A DNA stretch of 64,000 nt from Prillingera fragicola (GCA_002335605.1 BEDY01000007.1:744001-808000); one strand, 5' to 3'. Shown: positions 35,278 to 45,869, counted from the stretch's first letter. The notes: a model not told the origin generated them from the sequence alone. Numbers and translations are program-made.

Positions 35278-36293
35278 GGTGGTGGAGGCGTAGGCATTGC
35301 ATGCAACCTTTCCTTAGACAGCAGGTCCGCGGGCTGGGTCTTGAAGTACTAACTTGTGTCTGAGATTTATCAAACTAACCTCCCTCCCCCGTGCCTATTA
35401 AAAGTTTGCCCATGGCAGTGCACAGCTCCATCACGAACACCCATTCATTTTTAAGCGTCCTCTCCCTCAAGTCCCTCTTTTGTGCCCATTCAGCCCCACC
35501 GACATGCAGCCCCTTTGCGTTCGTCTCAATCGAAGTAATCATGAGTCCAACTTGACGATGAGCACACTGGCTAGTGGATTCCAGGTTTGCTGAGGATCAA
35601 ACCGCCGAGCAACAATGTGCTTAGGAAGCTGAATTATTGCACCAGACTTACCCGCAGAACAATACACGGAGAGATTCGGCACTGACATGATGCCATGCAG
35701 CAGCAGATGCCAACTGACTGATTTAGAGCATGAGCCAAAGCTGCTGCAGACAGCAGAAAGCGGCGATCCGGCTCTGATTCTCCCAAGGCGGCGTAGCACA
35801 CCCGTACAGATTGCCAATCCGAATACTACTTTTCCCCCATTCTGGGTCGTGAAAAGCAAGCTCGCTACTGGAGTTTCGACTCCCGCCGTCCTTTTTGGTT
35901 CTCTGCTGCTGCTGCTGCTCTTTTCCGGGTCAAAGACTGAAGAGGGTGGCCAGGGCTGGAACGCAGAGAGATGCTGCGTCGAGTCGAGCGGCGACTGCCA
36001 CTAACCGGATGTGGCGCCTGCGGTTAGCCTCGGCTGCGGCCACGAGGCCACGAGCACGGCGGTAGTCGCCAGCGTGCCAGAATTGTAGCGTGACCAGAAC
36101 AGTTGCTAAATGCTTTATGGGAGAATAACATGGATTCATGAGAGAAGGACGCCAGCCGACATAAACTGCATTGGAATTTTGTGTTTATACTTCTGATTTT
36201 ATCTTGGTCACTTTTGCAACGGAATGCCGTGCCCCCAGGTCGACGAGCAGCCCTCAAGGCGGACAGGTGGTGTGTACTTTTGCTTTACTGCTC
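35278..36293. other. Accessory intergenic segment, left part
   Basis: About 1 kb without a convincing protein gene. It carries the structured element at 35787-35896, annotated separately, and a CTG-rich tract just after it. The open frames at minus 35539-35859 and plus 35687-36004 overlap on opposite strands and are unlikely to be genes. Confidence 0.4.
35787..35896 (+). ncRNA. Candidate structured RNA element, copy A
   Basis: A 7-bp terminal stem pairs GGCGGCG (35787-35793) with CGCCGTC (35884-35890). An inner helix pairs CTTTT (35829-35833) with AAAAG (35852-35856). Abutting the closing strand is the hairpin GGAGT-TTCG-ACTCC (35870-35883). One C and then TTTTT (35892-35896) follow, like a Pol III terminator. 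A-box-like TAGCACACCCG starts at 35794, and GTTTCGACTCC inside the hairpin resembles a B box. A second copy lies at 38554-38624 with compensatory changes. It is not a canonical tRNA: the 3' hairpin has a four-base loop and no D arm is clear. The same DNA also reads as a weak open frame. Confidence 0.42.
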
Positions 36294-36786
36294 TCAGAAA
36301 AAACGGCACCTGCCAATGAAGTGTGGACCTGCGCAACGCAGACATCCACCACCCCTGCAGTTCATGAGATTGGTGCATTGTTCGGGCGGGCAGGATAGGA
36401 TTCGGGCACCCAAGGGCCCGGCTCCCCGCGGTTCCCAGCGTTTAATGGGGGAGACGCTGCCGGCGGCAAGGAGCGACATGGCCTGGATCATTTCTTCGTC
36501 TGCAGACAAGGTGCTGGGTTCTTGGATATCGTTGGCAGCGGCATCCAGGGATTCCGTCTTGAGTGGATCCTCAATTCGCCAATAGTCCTTTGACGCCAGG
36601 TTCCATGGCGTAGACCTTGTCGGGCTTGGTGTACACCCGCATCAGACGGCCCTCTTTTGCCAGAGTGTCGTGTTCGGCGATAGACGTGATGACTCCCACC
36701 TCTGTCTTCATAAAGTCGTCGAGAGAGAGGGCAGCTGTGGAGGCGGCACAGCCTAGGATTTTGACAAAAAGTTTGGTGAGGAGCAT
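36294..36786 (-). pseudogene. Frameshifted relic of the 37442-38086 gene family
   Basis: The minus strand encodes, in one frame (from ATG 36786), EVGVITSIAEHDTLAKEG then RVYTKPDKVYAM. Just after that, near 36603, the reading must shift by one base to continue as NLASKDYWRIEDPLKTESLD and on to SADEEMIQAMSLL; the first frame stops at 36571. The joined order aligns with the start of the intact neighbour protein (..THTDGWGKFYAVDTTEKHIWAIESPLKTEL..). An upstream exon may exist: an acceptor CCTAG lies near 36763. Beyond about 36475 the similarity fades. A sequencing indel or an unusual intron are alternatives, but a decayed paralogue fits best. Confidence 0.5.
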
Positions 36787-37441
36787 GATAATTGCAGTTC
36801 AGCTACAGGTCAGCTTGCTCCATGACTTTGGTAGGCTCACTCTTGAGCAATGATAGAGAGATTGTGAAGATAGACGATGTGAGTGCATTGCAGTCTCCCA
36901 TTTATATGTGCGTTTGGAAGTGGAGCCATGACCTAACCTCTGTTCCTCTGATGGCGCTTCATTCTCAATAACGTCTTGTCTTTCCGATTCGAGCATGTGA
37001 ACAACCACAGAATTCCCAATCAGAAGTGTGGAGCAGACATACATACATGCATCATGAGCTTAGTTAGATAGTTCAAAATTCATTCACTTGGATCACGAGA
37101 AGCGGCACTTGGCGACGCCACGTTTGCTCCTCCTCATGTGCGCGATCCTGGGCAACTGCAAGCATACCGTACCGAGCGGGCCATGTGCTGCGCCGTTCTG
37201 TACACGTCATGTGTAGTGGCGTACTGTGCGCACCATGTGCTGCGCTGCCACTTGCATACAGCATCTCGTCGCGGATGATTCATGTGCTGAGAAATGATCA
37301 GGCACACAATGGCGGAGCTTTTGCTCAGTTACCGCCAACTACATCGCATGCTACCTCGTCGCTGTGTCCACCCTACTATCAAACGCCGAAATGAACCTTA
37401 GTCACGACCACACGAGATCCGACACCACACTGGCGTCATCC
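36787..37441. other. Intergenic region between relic and intact paralogue
   Basis: 655 bp with no recognisable gene. A minus-strand open frame at 36799-37044 could supply a 5' exon to the relic, but the phases do not join cleanly. Confidence 0.35.
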
Positions 37442-38086
37442 TTAGGCCTTCTGACCCATTGGCCCCTGCGTGACTAAACTCCACCCCATGGCCTTGTTCA
37501 ATGCCACAAGCGCGTCTCCCTGCACTTTCAACCGGGCATACAGCTCCTTGGCCTCCTTCCTCTGCCCCTCCGACATGTCCTTGACCTCCAGCTCCTCCTC
37601 CTCCCCCGACTCCTCGAAACGTTTCTGAGCAGCCTCGATCCGAGCCCCAATGTCGGAGCGCAACGGATCGATAATGGTCCAATACTCGCCCGTGTCCGTG
37701 TCCACCTCGTACCAGTCCCCCGAAGTAGGTGTGTAGGTCCTCAAGCCGCGGTACTCGTCAAGAAGCACATTTCGCTCCGCCTCAGTGCCGAGCGTGCCCA
37801 TGTGCGTCCGCAGGTAGCTGTCCATATCGAAGACCTCGTCCGGGATGTCCCCCGAAGCAGCAACCGCTGCATCGACTTTGGCGGCATGTTGCTCCTCTAG
37901 CTCGGTCTTGAGGGGAGACTCGATGGCCCAGATGTGCTTTTCGGTTGTGTCGACGGCGTAGAATTTGCCCCAGCCGTCGGTGTGGGTTTCGATCTTGCCC
38001 GGCAAGGCGGACAGGTCGGTGTGGGTCGTTACCGTGCCGCGGAGCACGGACTCGAAGGGAGAGAAGAGCTGGGTGCAGTCTGCCAT
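37442..38086 (-). CDS. Unrecognised protein with an internal W-x-I-x-x-P-L repeat
   Basis: Single exon, 214 residues, with no signal peptide or membrane segment. Two related blocks stand out. Residues 32-63 contain THTDGWGKFYAVDT then HIWAIESPLKTEL. Residues 115-147 contain TYTPTSGDWYEVDT then EYWTIIDPLRSDI. The shared pattern is T-x-T, an aromatic-Tyr pair, V-D-T, then W-x-I-x-(S/D)-P-L-(K/R)-(T/S)-(E/D). Each block is followed by a charged helix (EEQHAAKVDAAVA; EAAQKRFEESGEEEELE). A frameshifted relative lies 656 bp downstream on the same strand. The gene is intronless, unlike most neighbours. I do not recognise the family and assign no function. Confidence 0.6.
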   Translation of the reverse strand: MADCTQLFSPFESVLRGTVTTHTDLSALPGKIETHTDGWGKFYAVDTTEKHIWAIESPLKTELEEQHAAKVDAAVAASGDIPDEVFDMDSYLRTHMGTLGTEAERNVLLDEYRGLRTYTPTSGDWYEVDTDTGEYWTIIDPLRSDIGARIEAAQKRFEESGEEEELEVKDMSEGQRKEAKELYARLKVQGDALVALNKAMGWSLVTQGPMGQKA

Positions 38087-39086
38087 TGCTGTGGTGTCCT
38101 GTATGAGAGATAGGAAGGTTGCAAAAGTGAATACGCACGTTGGATGTTGATAGACCCAGGACTGGGAATAGTGGAGGCCGATTGTCGGTTAATAACGTCA
38201 TCTCGACATGCTCTTGTACAGTACCTGCCTTGCGTTCCGTTTTTCCATCTTGCAGCCTAGTTGCATAGTTGTCAACTGTTCGACCTCCAGGGAGAAGATG
38301 CATGCAGTGTACGTGTTGTTGCCGGCTGTATACAGTGCTATTCCTTGGGCAGGAGCAACGCACGAGGCAGTGAGGTGGCTCCCGGTTACTCGCCATTGTA
38401 TGCTCGTATACATACTCTGCAAGAGAGTCATCAGGACCTCTAGAGATCAAGAATCCATCCCCCAGTTCCAGCTCTGCGAGTGTAGGACTCCCAAGCCACC
38501 CCCACGGAACAAAAGCGGAAGGCTTATAATGGCGTATCCGACCCATACAGTAAGGCAGCGTAGCAAACTTTTACCCAGTTTCTATTGCAAAACCACCTGG
38601 AACTTCGGTTCCCGCTGTCTTTTTGGAGGATGTGGGTTCGAGCCCCTTGCTGCTGCTCCTGCTCTGTTCCTTTTTGCCTGCTCTACACTGCGCTGTGCTG
38701 TGCGGCAAGTGCTGTGCTTCGAGTCGATTGTGGGCATGTAGAGCGTCGGAGGTATTTGCCACCCACAAACCTCCACTTTTTGGTGCCTGGATGGGGTCAT
38801 CCTTCAGTGCTGGTCATGTTATCTGCAGTGCAGGCTGCCTTGCTGCTGATGCTTCTGGCGCATCTTATTGTCCATGGAGCTAGCAGACAAGAACTCTGCC
38901 GACACGATACTAGTACTAAAGATGACACAGACTGCCAAGATTGACACTACATGTCCAGACCTTTCCTCTTCCAGCCACGCCCAACGGAGCGTGACCACGT
39001 CGCGCCCCCTCTGCGCGCTATTGTACCAACGCACGATCTCATGAACACCTTGCAACAGTCGACTATACAACCTAGTGTCAAGGCTC
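38087..39086. other. Accessory intergenic segment, right part
   Basis: 1 kb between divergent starts (unrecognised gene and BTB gene). It holds the second structured element at 38554-38624 and a CTG-rich tail after it. The overlapping plus-strand open frames at 38208-38741, 38585-38944 and 38623-38883 lie in three frames and resemble no known protein. Confidence 0.4.
38554..38624 (+). ncRNA. Candidate structured RNA element, copy B
   Basis: Terminal stem GGCAGCG (38554-38560) pairs with CGCTGTC (38613-38619). CTTTT (38568-38572) lies opposite AAAA (38589-38592). The hairpin GGAAC-TTCG-GTTCC (38599-38612) has a cUUCGg tetraloop, and TTTTT (38620-38624) follows at once. Relative to copy A, one terminal-stem pair (G-C to A-T) and two hairpin pairs (G-C to A-T, T-A to C-G) change on both sides, so pairing is kept. 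A TATAAT at 38525-38530 lies 24-29 bp upstream of the first stem base. Copy B lacks a 28-nt insertion that copy A has after TAGCA. The class is unknown; tRNA-like is possible but not canonical. Confidence 0.42.
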
Positions 39087-39996
39087 ATGTCTCCCCCCGA
39101 CTCGCCATTCATCATCCACCACCCAGACATGCCGCTCCGCACCGACATTGTCCGCGGCAAAGACCTCCCACGCGCCAGCAAGGCCACAAACGTCGACAGC
39201 CGGTACAACCAGCAATCCGCCGAGCACTGGATGGTGTCTACGGACCAGGTCCTGTTTTGTGTGCCCTCATCCATCCTTCGTCAAAGGTGCGTCGGCTCTA
39301 TTCCTCACTGACACCCGCAGTGAAGTCCTGTGGGACATGACTCAAGACTTTGGCGCGGGAAAACAAGAAATCGTCCTCTGCGACCCGACCTTTGAGTACA
39401 GCGGCTCGCTCCGCGCTCTCCTCGATGTGGTCTCGGGCGTCAAGTTTGGGGACCTCGCCCACGCCACCATCCAAGAGCAGGAAGCCGTCTGCCACTCTCT
39501 CCTGCTCGCCCACAAGTACGATTTCAAGCACGCCTACAACCTAACCCTGGCGTATCTCCACATTTACCTGCGGGACAAAGTTTACCGCATCCCCGTGACG
39601 ATCTTCCGCATCGCAGCCTTGCTCGACGAGGAGGAACTCGCCAAAGTCGCCGTCGCAAGCATGCACAAGCACACCTGGACGGGAGTGGGCAACGCGGATC
39701 CACCACCAGTGAGCGACCTCGAGGGCGCGCACATACCGGGCCTCGAAGTGTCCAACGTGTCTGGCTGGCCCTTTTCTGCCGTCGAAGGGATCCCGGCTAC
39801 TTACATGTGGGCGCTTATGCGGGCTGTTCTGCCGTGGACGCACGGGGGTGCTGAGGGGAGGGTTTATTCGACCAATGTGCCGATGCGGTTTGTCCACTTT
39901 CTGCAGATGGCTAAAGGTATGTTGACCACTGGGAGGGGAGCTGACGCGGTCAGTGAGCCAGCCGTCAATGGAGAGTCGGCGGTCGAGCCGGGCTAG
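39087..39996 (+). CDS. BTB/POZ-domain protein
   Basis: Join 39087-39286, 39321-39996; 291 residues. The start is ATG 39087; an in-frame GTG lies upstream. The N-terminal half reads like a fungal BTB/POZ fold: SRYNQQSAEHWMVSTDQVLFCVPSSILRQSEVLWDM, EIVLCDPTFEYSGSLRALLDVVSG, and a helical region with LLLAHKYDFKHAYNLTLAYLHIYL. BTB domains dimerise or link targets to cullin-3 ligases. Here only the general fold is supported, and no Kelch, MATH or zinc-finger partner is seen. Near the 3' end a GTATG..CAG pair exists, but splicing it would lose the stop, so I kept the frame unspliced. Confidence 0.6.
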
Positions 39997-40854
39997 TCTG
40001 GGGAAGCACAAGCTGTGTGATTTCTAGGGTGTTTTTTTTGTCTTGATTGTCGGGGAGAGAGGAATAGGCTCTAGGTGCTGTACACGGCTGCACCCCACAC
40101 TTAGTACTCGTATGCATACACGCTTCTTGGCAGGAGACGGTCATTCATAGGCAGAGACATGGCAAGTGGAGTGGTGCCACACTGTTTGTATGCTTCCGCC
40201 ACGGGACCAAACACCGAACCGCCGTCCAGCTGCTTCCTGCGCCCCTTCCCCCCGCCGTGCCCTCCTGGGTGGGTGAGTCCATGCCGTGTCCGCCGTCGTT
40301 GTCCTCGCCGCCGACTATCGCTGCATGCATCAGCTCTACGCCGAGCACAGCGACTACACACGCACTCGTCGACGAAGACTACATACTGGCTAGAGTCTAC
40401 CGGTGTGCTAGGTTGTACCAACATTGCCTGCCCTTGCGCCGGCCACGACCTTGTCCAGGGACGAAACGCGTCCAACTCGAGCCCATTCCAACGTTCCTCT
40501 CTCTCGGTCTCGTCTCGGCGCCATCCAACCCACCCCGTTCACCCCTCCTGCACCTCCGCACCTCCTCTCCAGGCAGCACCCTCAACACTACAAACAACTC
40601 ACGCCACACAACACTCCCCGCAACCCCCACCTGGCATCCCTCCCTCGCACCTTCCCACCGCCGCCAGGTGGCCAAACCCTTTGATCCATCCATCCCATTT
40701 CCATCCATCAGGCGTAGCCCCGGTCCCACCACCACCGCCGTCAGTAACGCGTAACCGCACGCGCGTGTCTCGGCAAGCCTCCGACACCGACCCAACAACT
40801 CTCCACCCCCGGACACCTACTCCACCACCCTGCGCAGTGCAATCGTCCTGCAAC
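39997..40854. other. Long pyrimidine-rich leader region
   Basis: 858 bp before the next start. From about 40490 to 40850 it is C/T/A-rich, like a long 5' leader. The 293-codon frame at 40159-41040 is Pro/Ser/Thr low-complexity, runs into a coding exon in the wrong frame, and was not called. Confidence 0.4.
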
Positions 40855-43634
40855 ATGGTCAGAGAAACACGCGGGTCGGCTGCTGCACGCGACGTCGGCG
40901 GTGAGTGCATCCACCTTCCCTGCTCCTTTACCTCCAGTCCACTAACACGCAGCAGCCACACCCTCTCCGTCAACCGACACTGGTGCAAAGCGCAAACGAC
41001 GCACCTCGGATGCGTCTGCCGCCCTCGCGTCGCCGACTAAAGGAGCTCTCGACGGCGAGAATGGCGACGCAAAGCGCCAGCGCGTCAACGGCGACAAGAT
41101 TGACGAGGAGCCAGAAGACGAGTCCGAGGGGCCTGGAAGGGTGTTGACCCAGGACGTCCGCGAGGCGATCGCAACCGTTATTTCTCAGTATGTGCTTTTC
41201 TGTCGTCGCGGTCGCAGGTTACTGACGTTGTCAGGATGGCAAAACAACTCCCACCGCCAATCAACAATGTGCTCACTTTGCGCTTGCCGCCAGATTTCGA
41301 GGCTACGGATGAAAACACTCTCGCATACATGCTCAAGCAGGACTCGTTGACGTGGGAAAAGCTAGTTGTACGTCGCCTCCGTCGTAACGTTTCACTGACG
41401 AGCAAAGTCTACGCTGCACCTCTTCTCTGAGAAACTCCTCTCGACCAGCTCCTACCCCAACCCCTTCCCCTCGCTCAAACGCATCCATCTGCCTGTTCCA
41501 CCACTGGCGTCACACTACCCCCCGCTGATTCTTTACTCGTTTTCCTCGGCCCTCCGCTCGTTGTTGCTGCAAGTCGAGCCTGTCGGCGACGGAAGCGCAC
41601 CACTCAACGCGCCGCAGTACGAGCGCTGGGCGCTCATGCAAAAAACACCGGGCAACGGCTTGGGAACATCCGGCGGCGAGTGGTTTACGTCGAGCGCGGA
41701 TCTGCGCGAGGTCGAGCATGCGGTGCGCAAAGTCAAGCCCGAGGAGGGGACGACGTTGTTGGAGACCCTGGCTGGAAGTGGTGACAAGTTTGGTGAGTCG
41801 CGTGTGCATGTTTGCGTGGTGTTCGCTGACAGTCGCAGGTCACGCCCAGCCCGTTATTGTGCAGACAACCGGCGTGCTCGGCCTCAACACCAAGGACGCG
41901 CCCTGCCTGTCCGAGTCGGTCATCCGCCGCGCCTCCCTCAAGGCCCAGCGGTGGAAGGACGCGCGCAAGGCCCGCAGGACCGGCTCGTGGAGCAATATAG
42001 TGCACCCCGTGTCGGTGCCTCGTATTGTGCGCTCAGCCGACCCAAAGTCGACGCCGACGCCGTCGTTTGGACCATTCTACGACTCGACCTCCGCCAGCGG
42101 GCTGGGATATTACTCTACGCTCGACCTTTTGCACGAGAGTGCCAGGCAGCGCGAGTGGTCGACGCGCACGGCCAAGATTACCGAGCTCGCCGAGGACGCG
42201 GGGTGGACGGGCGAGATTGGCAAGGACGATGAGAAGAAGGCTGCGGAGGGAGACGAAGAGCCCAAGGCCCTGGAGACACCAGACGATGTGCTCGCTGCGA
42301 ACGCCGAGCGTATCGAGGAGCTGCAAACGTGGCAGAACCTGCGTGTGCGCCGCGGAGACGCAGAGTGGATTACGGAGCGTGAGCGCGCCGTGGCGGATGA
42401 GCTGTTTGCCTCGCTCGCCAAGCTGGTCGAGGACAGCGCTACGCCGCCGTCGGCGCTGTTGCCCGACGGCGCAAAGTCGTCGAGCGCTGGTTTGGCACAC
42501 AAGCTTGCTTCGAGGTTGCTATCAACTCGCGCGCCGCTCGTGCGCGGTACTCTCGACCCCAGGCGGAATCACGCGCTGCACGACAACGCGACTATCCGTC
42601 TGCGTCCCCAGGCTGCAGCCGCGATTGGCGCGCCACCGTCGTCGCTTGGGCTCAACGGCATGCTGACCGGCCCGCATGCGCCACCACCCAAGGCTGCTTA
42701 CCAGACTTCTCCTCAGACTGGCCTTCGCGAGCCTCCACCCCACATCATGCCTCCTGGAACACGGTACTACCCCGGTGGTCGTTTCCCTCCAGGAACACCA
42801 CAGGCGCACCCCCAGCATCAGCAGCACCCTGGTCAGGCGTCGCCGATGCACCAGCAAGGCTCGCCAATGCATCAGCAGGCTCAGATGATGAGCACGCCCA
42901 AGCAACAGGTGCCCATGCAGGGCCAGATGCGCATGCCGCCTGGTTATCCCCAGCAGATGCAGCACCCGCAACACCCGCAGCACCACATGCAGCCGCAACA
43001 GCAACAGCAACAGCAGCACCAGGGCCACTCGCCGCAGCACGCCGGCCAGTCCCCGGTGCCGTACCGCCAACAATCCGGCGGACCAGTCTACCAGACGCCA
43101 CCGCAGAACGCCTACCGCCCACCCATGGCGTCACCCGGCGTGTCTCCCGGCGGTGTCAGTGTCAACATGGGCGTCGCCTCCGGCCGCCCCTCACCCATGC
43201 CCCTCCAGCAAGGCTACCCACCGCGCATGACTGGACCAGGCCCGTCCAACCTCCGCCAGTCGTTTGGCCCTGGCCCCGTGCCCGGCATGTCGCCGCAGCA
43301 GATGCAACAGGGCATGCCGCAAATGTCGCCACAGCAGATGCAGCAAGTCATGCCGCAGATGTCTCCGCAGCAGCAGGCAATGTACGGCTCACCGGGCATG
43401 CAGCAGCGCATGATGCAGCAGCAGCAGCAGCCAGGTCAACCGATGCCTGGTCAGCAGATGCCGGGCCAGCCGATGCCGGGTCAGCAAATGCCCGGCGGCG
43501 TACCATTCATGCCGACCATGCAGGGCATGCAGATGCAGATGCCCATGCAGCAGATGCCGATGGGAATGCCGATGGGAATGGGCATGCAGATGCCCATGGG
43601 AGGGATGATGCCGCAGATGCCTATGCACAGGTAG
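40855..43634 (+). CDS. Nuclear-type protein with Met/Gln/Pro-rich tail, unrecognised
   Basis: Join 40855-40900, 40953-41187, 41235-41367, 41408-41792, 41839-43634; about 864 residues. The N-terminus is basic with nuclear-localisation-like AKRKRRTS and AKRQRVN. A conserved-looking core follows: VLTQDVREAIATVISQMAKQLPPPI, LTLRLPPDFEATDENTLAYMLKQD, LHLFSEKLLSTSSYPNPFPSL, HYPPLILYSFSSALRSLLLQV and GHAQPVIVQTTGVLGLNTKDAPCLSE. A helical region with RIEELQTWQNLR comes next. The last about 300 residues are dominated by Met, Gln, Pro and His, with tandem SPQQMQQ and MPGQ(Q/P) units. The composition suggests a chromatin or transcription cofactor, but I cannot name the family. The second exon has a CAGCAG tandem acceptor. 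Confidence 0.65.
43291..43500 (+). repeat. In-frame Met/Gln/Pro repeats
   Basis: Consecutive units encode SPQQMQQ(G/V)MPQM and then MPGQ(Q/P)(M/P). The DNA repeats CCGCAGCAGATG-like blocks. It lies in the low-complexity tail of the 40855-43634 gene and probably varies in length between strains. Confidence 0.75.
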
Positions 43635-43914
43635 GCGGCGGGTGACGCGCAGGCGTACGACGACGGAAGAGCGGAAGAGAGAGTAGGAGTAGACTGTATA
43701 TGATGACACTAGGCACCTGGCTATCGCTGGGACATGTATCTAGAGTAATGGGCGTCGGCGCAGCTGTGATAATGCATACATTCATCGACTGGTGCGATAT
43801 CACTTCAAGTTCGAGGATGAGTGTAAATGTGCCCCCTGTTTAAGGTATCGGCAAGACACGATCGTGCCACCACCGAGTGTTCATGCTTTCCAACGTCCAC
43901 GACACTTTACGACA

Positions 43915-45869
43915 ATGGCAATGGACAACGTAGACGACGTAACGACTGCTCTGGGGAACGTGGTGCTGGACGCCGGACGTGGCGGTGAGTTCCCCATTGC
44001 CCCATCCAAAGCACAGTGCTAATTAGCTAGACGAGCAGCTGGACCATGCAGCCGTGCTGGAGAGCTTTGCGCAGTGCCTCCTCCGCTCCCACGATCCGGT
44101 CGTCCGTGAGGCCTTCCTCGATGCGGCCTTGGACGTCCTCCGGCCGCGTAGCGACGACCCTCTCAACGCAGGACGTGTAAGTCTTCCCTCCCTCCCCGCA
44201 CACGCTGGCACGCACTGACGTAAACAGCTGGCCTTCCTCGCCGACTCGCCTCTACCCATGATCCCGCCCTTTCTCCGCGCCAGCGCCTGGCCGTCATCGG
44301 CAGCTGCTTCGTCCGCGACGCAGATCCTGCACCTGATCGCCGCCCACGGGGATGCGCGGGACGTGGCTTTGGCGCTGAATGGCGAGCTGGAGGCGCTCAG
44401 CGAACGGATGGACCCGTCTTATGTGTCCGAGAACGAGGATGAGGATGAGGCTGAGGAAGGTGTAGAGTGGGACAAGGTCGGGGTGCAGCTCGCGCTCGTG
44501 CTTGACATGTATGCTGCTGGTGAGTGGGTGGCTCGTGTTGGAGGTGCTGATGGACAGCGATCCCGCGCCTCAAGACGCAGCGCTCGACACCGACCCTGCT
44601 CGCACTCCTAGACGTGCTCGTGCCGCTGCTCATGGACATGCCAGGGAGCTCCCCCGGCGAGCTCGCCGAATCCCTCAGCCGCACCCTGCTTCCGCGCGTG
44701 GCGCGTCTCGCCGAGGCTGTCTGGAGGTGGAGCCAGAGCACGAGTGACAAGGGCGGCCAGCAGCGGTCCCTGCTCACAGAGCTGGTCCAGGGCGCTGTCA
44801 TGGTCTTTGGACCAAGTCTGAATGCTGCTCTCACCCCACGCTGGTTCTTGGCACGGTACCCGAGGTATGCTGGGTTGCATGCCGTCGAGGGCTGGGAGGA
44901 GGGACAGGGGGCTCTTGACGTTGTGCTTGTGAGTCGGGCTGTTGTGTGGGCTGCATGGAGGCTGATGGGCAGGACGTGTGTGCTTCCCTCGGTCTTGGCC
45001 GCAAGGACTTTCTCGACGGCATGGTCAACACTTCGAGCCTCACGCCGCACTCGACTATTGCGTCGTTTCTGCTCTCCGCGGCTTCGATTCCTGGCATGCG
45101 CACGGACGGCAAGCAGGAGGCCGAGCCCGTGCTCCTCAAGGAGACTCTGGCCGACTGCATGCCTGTGCTCTCCATCGGTCTCGCCGGGAGTGCCGTTGAC
45201 GCAGGCGCGGCTCTCGCTTGGTCGCTTGTCACTGATGAGAACGTCTCGGTCGAGTTTGATCAAGCGACCTTCCTCCTCGAGCTGGTTATGCCGCTCATCC
45301 AGATCGCCGTCCGCCCCACAACGCGTTTGGCGCTTTCCAAGCTTATCGGCGCCATCATTGCCGCAGCACCAGTAGCCGACCAGCCACGCCTGTTTGAGCA
45401 GCTCGCCGAACCCGCCAACCCCTTTGAAGCCATCCGCGTGCTCACCATCTCCCTTCTCCGCGAAGCGCTCACGCCCAAGGACACCAAACTCCTCACACCC
45501 GCCATGCTCGACGTCCTCGGCTCAACATTGTTCACCTACCCTCCCGACCGCGACTCGCCACTGACGCTTAACCTTGCACAGGCCCTGCCGTCCATGTGGC
45601 CAGCTTGGTTGAGCGAGTGTGCGGCCTTTGCGTGGTTTCTCATCGAGCGCGACGCGGCCAACGCCACGGGAATCAGGAGCCCCAAGCAGCTCACAGAGAT
45701 TCGTGGCTGGTTGAGGCTGATTGAGGGCAAGGTCAAGGGGTGGAAGAAGGAGGCTGAGGCGGCGGGAACGAGTGGAGAGGAAGGGGCCGAGGTGGAGATG
45801 GTCCTCGACCGTCTGCAGGACAGTGTGACGCGCGCGTTGGCTGCGGTGGAGGGGGCTTCCAAGGCTTAG
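43915..45869 (+). CDS. YAP/Alf4/glomulin-like helical-repeat protein
   Basis: Join 43915-43984, 44031-44176, 44228-44519, 44558-44928, 44973-45869; 591 residues. It is almost wholly alpha-helical, with ARM-like repeats (AVLESFAQCLLRSHDPVVREAFLDAALDVL; LLALLDVLVPLLMDM; LSRTLLPRVARLAEAVWRW). The late block TRLALSKLIGAIIAAAPVADQPRLFEQL..NPFEAIRVLTISLLREAL resembles the YAP/Alf4/glomulin family. Members include yeast Ybp1/Ybp2 (Yap1 oxidative-stress signalling, kinetochore) and glomulin, which masks RBX1. An RBX1 gene lies 3 kb away, which may be chance. The call is moderate. Two introns are only 38 and 44 nt. The exon-2 acceptor (GCTAG at 44030) was chosen because it alone keeps the frame. Confidence 0.55.

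Noticed and set aside
38630..38652. GGGTTCGAGCCCC resembling a tRNA B box
   Set aside because: The flanking bases do not form a T stem and no acceptor or anticodon arm can be folded around it. It lies in an insertion after the structured element.
39918..39955. Possible 37-nt intron near the BTB gene end
   Set aside because: Splicing it shifts the frame and loses the stop, while the unspliced frame ends cleanly.
40159..41040. 293-codon plus-strand open frame
   Set aside because: It is Pro/Ser/Thr/His low-complexity leader and runs into coding exons of the next gene in the wrong frame.
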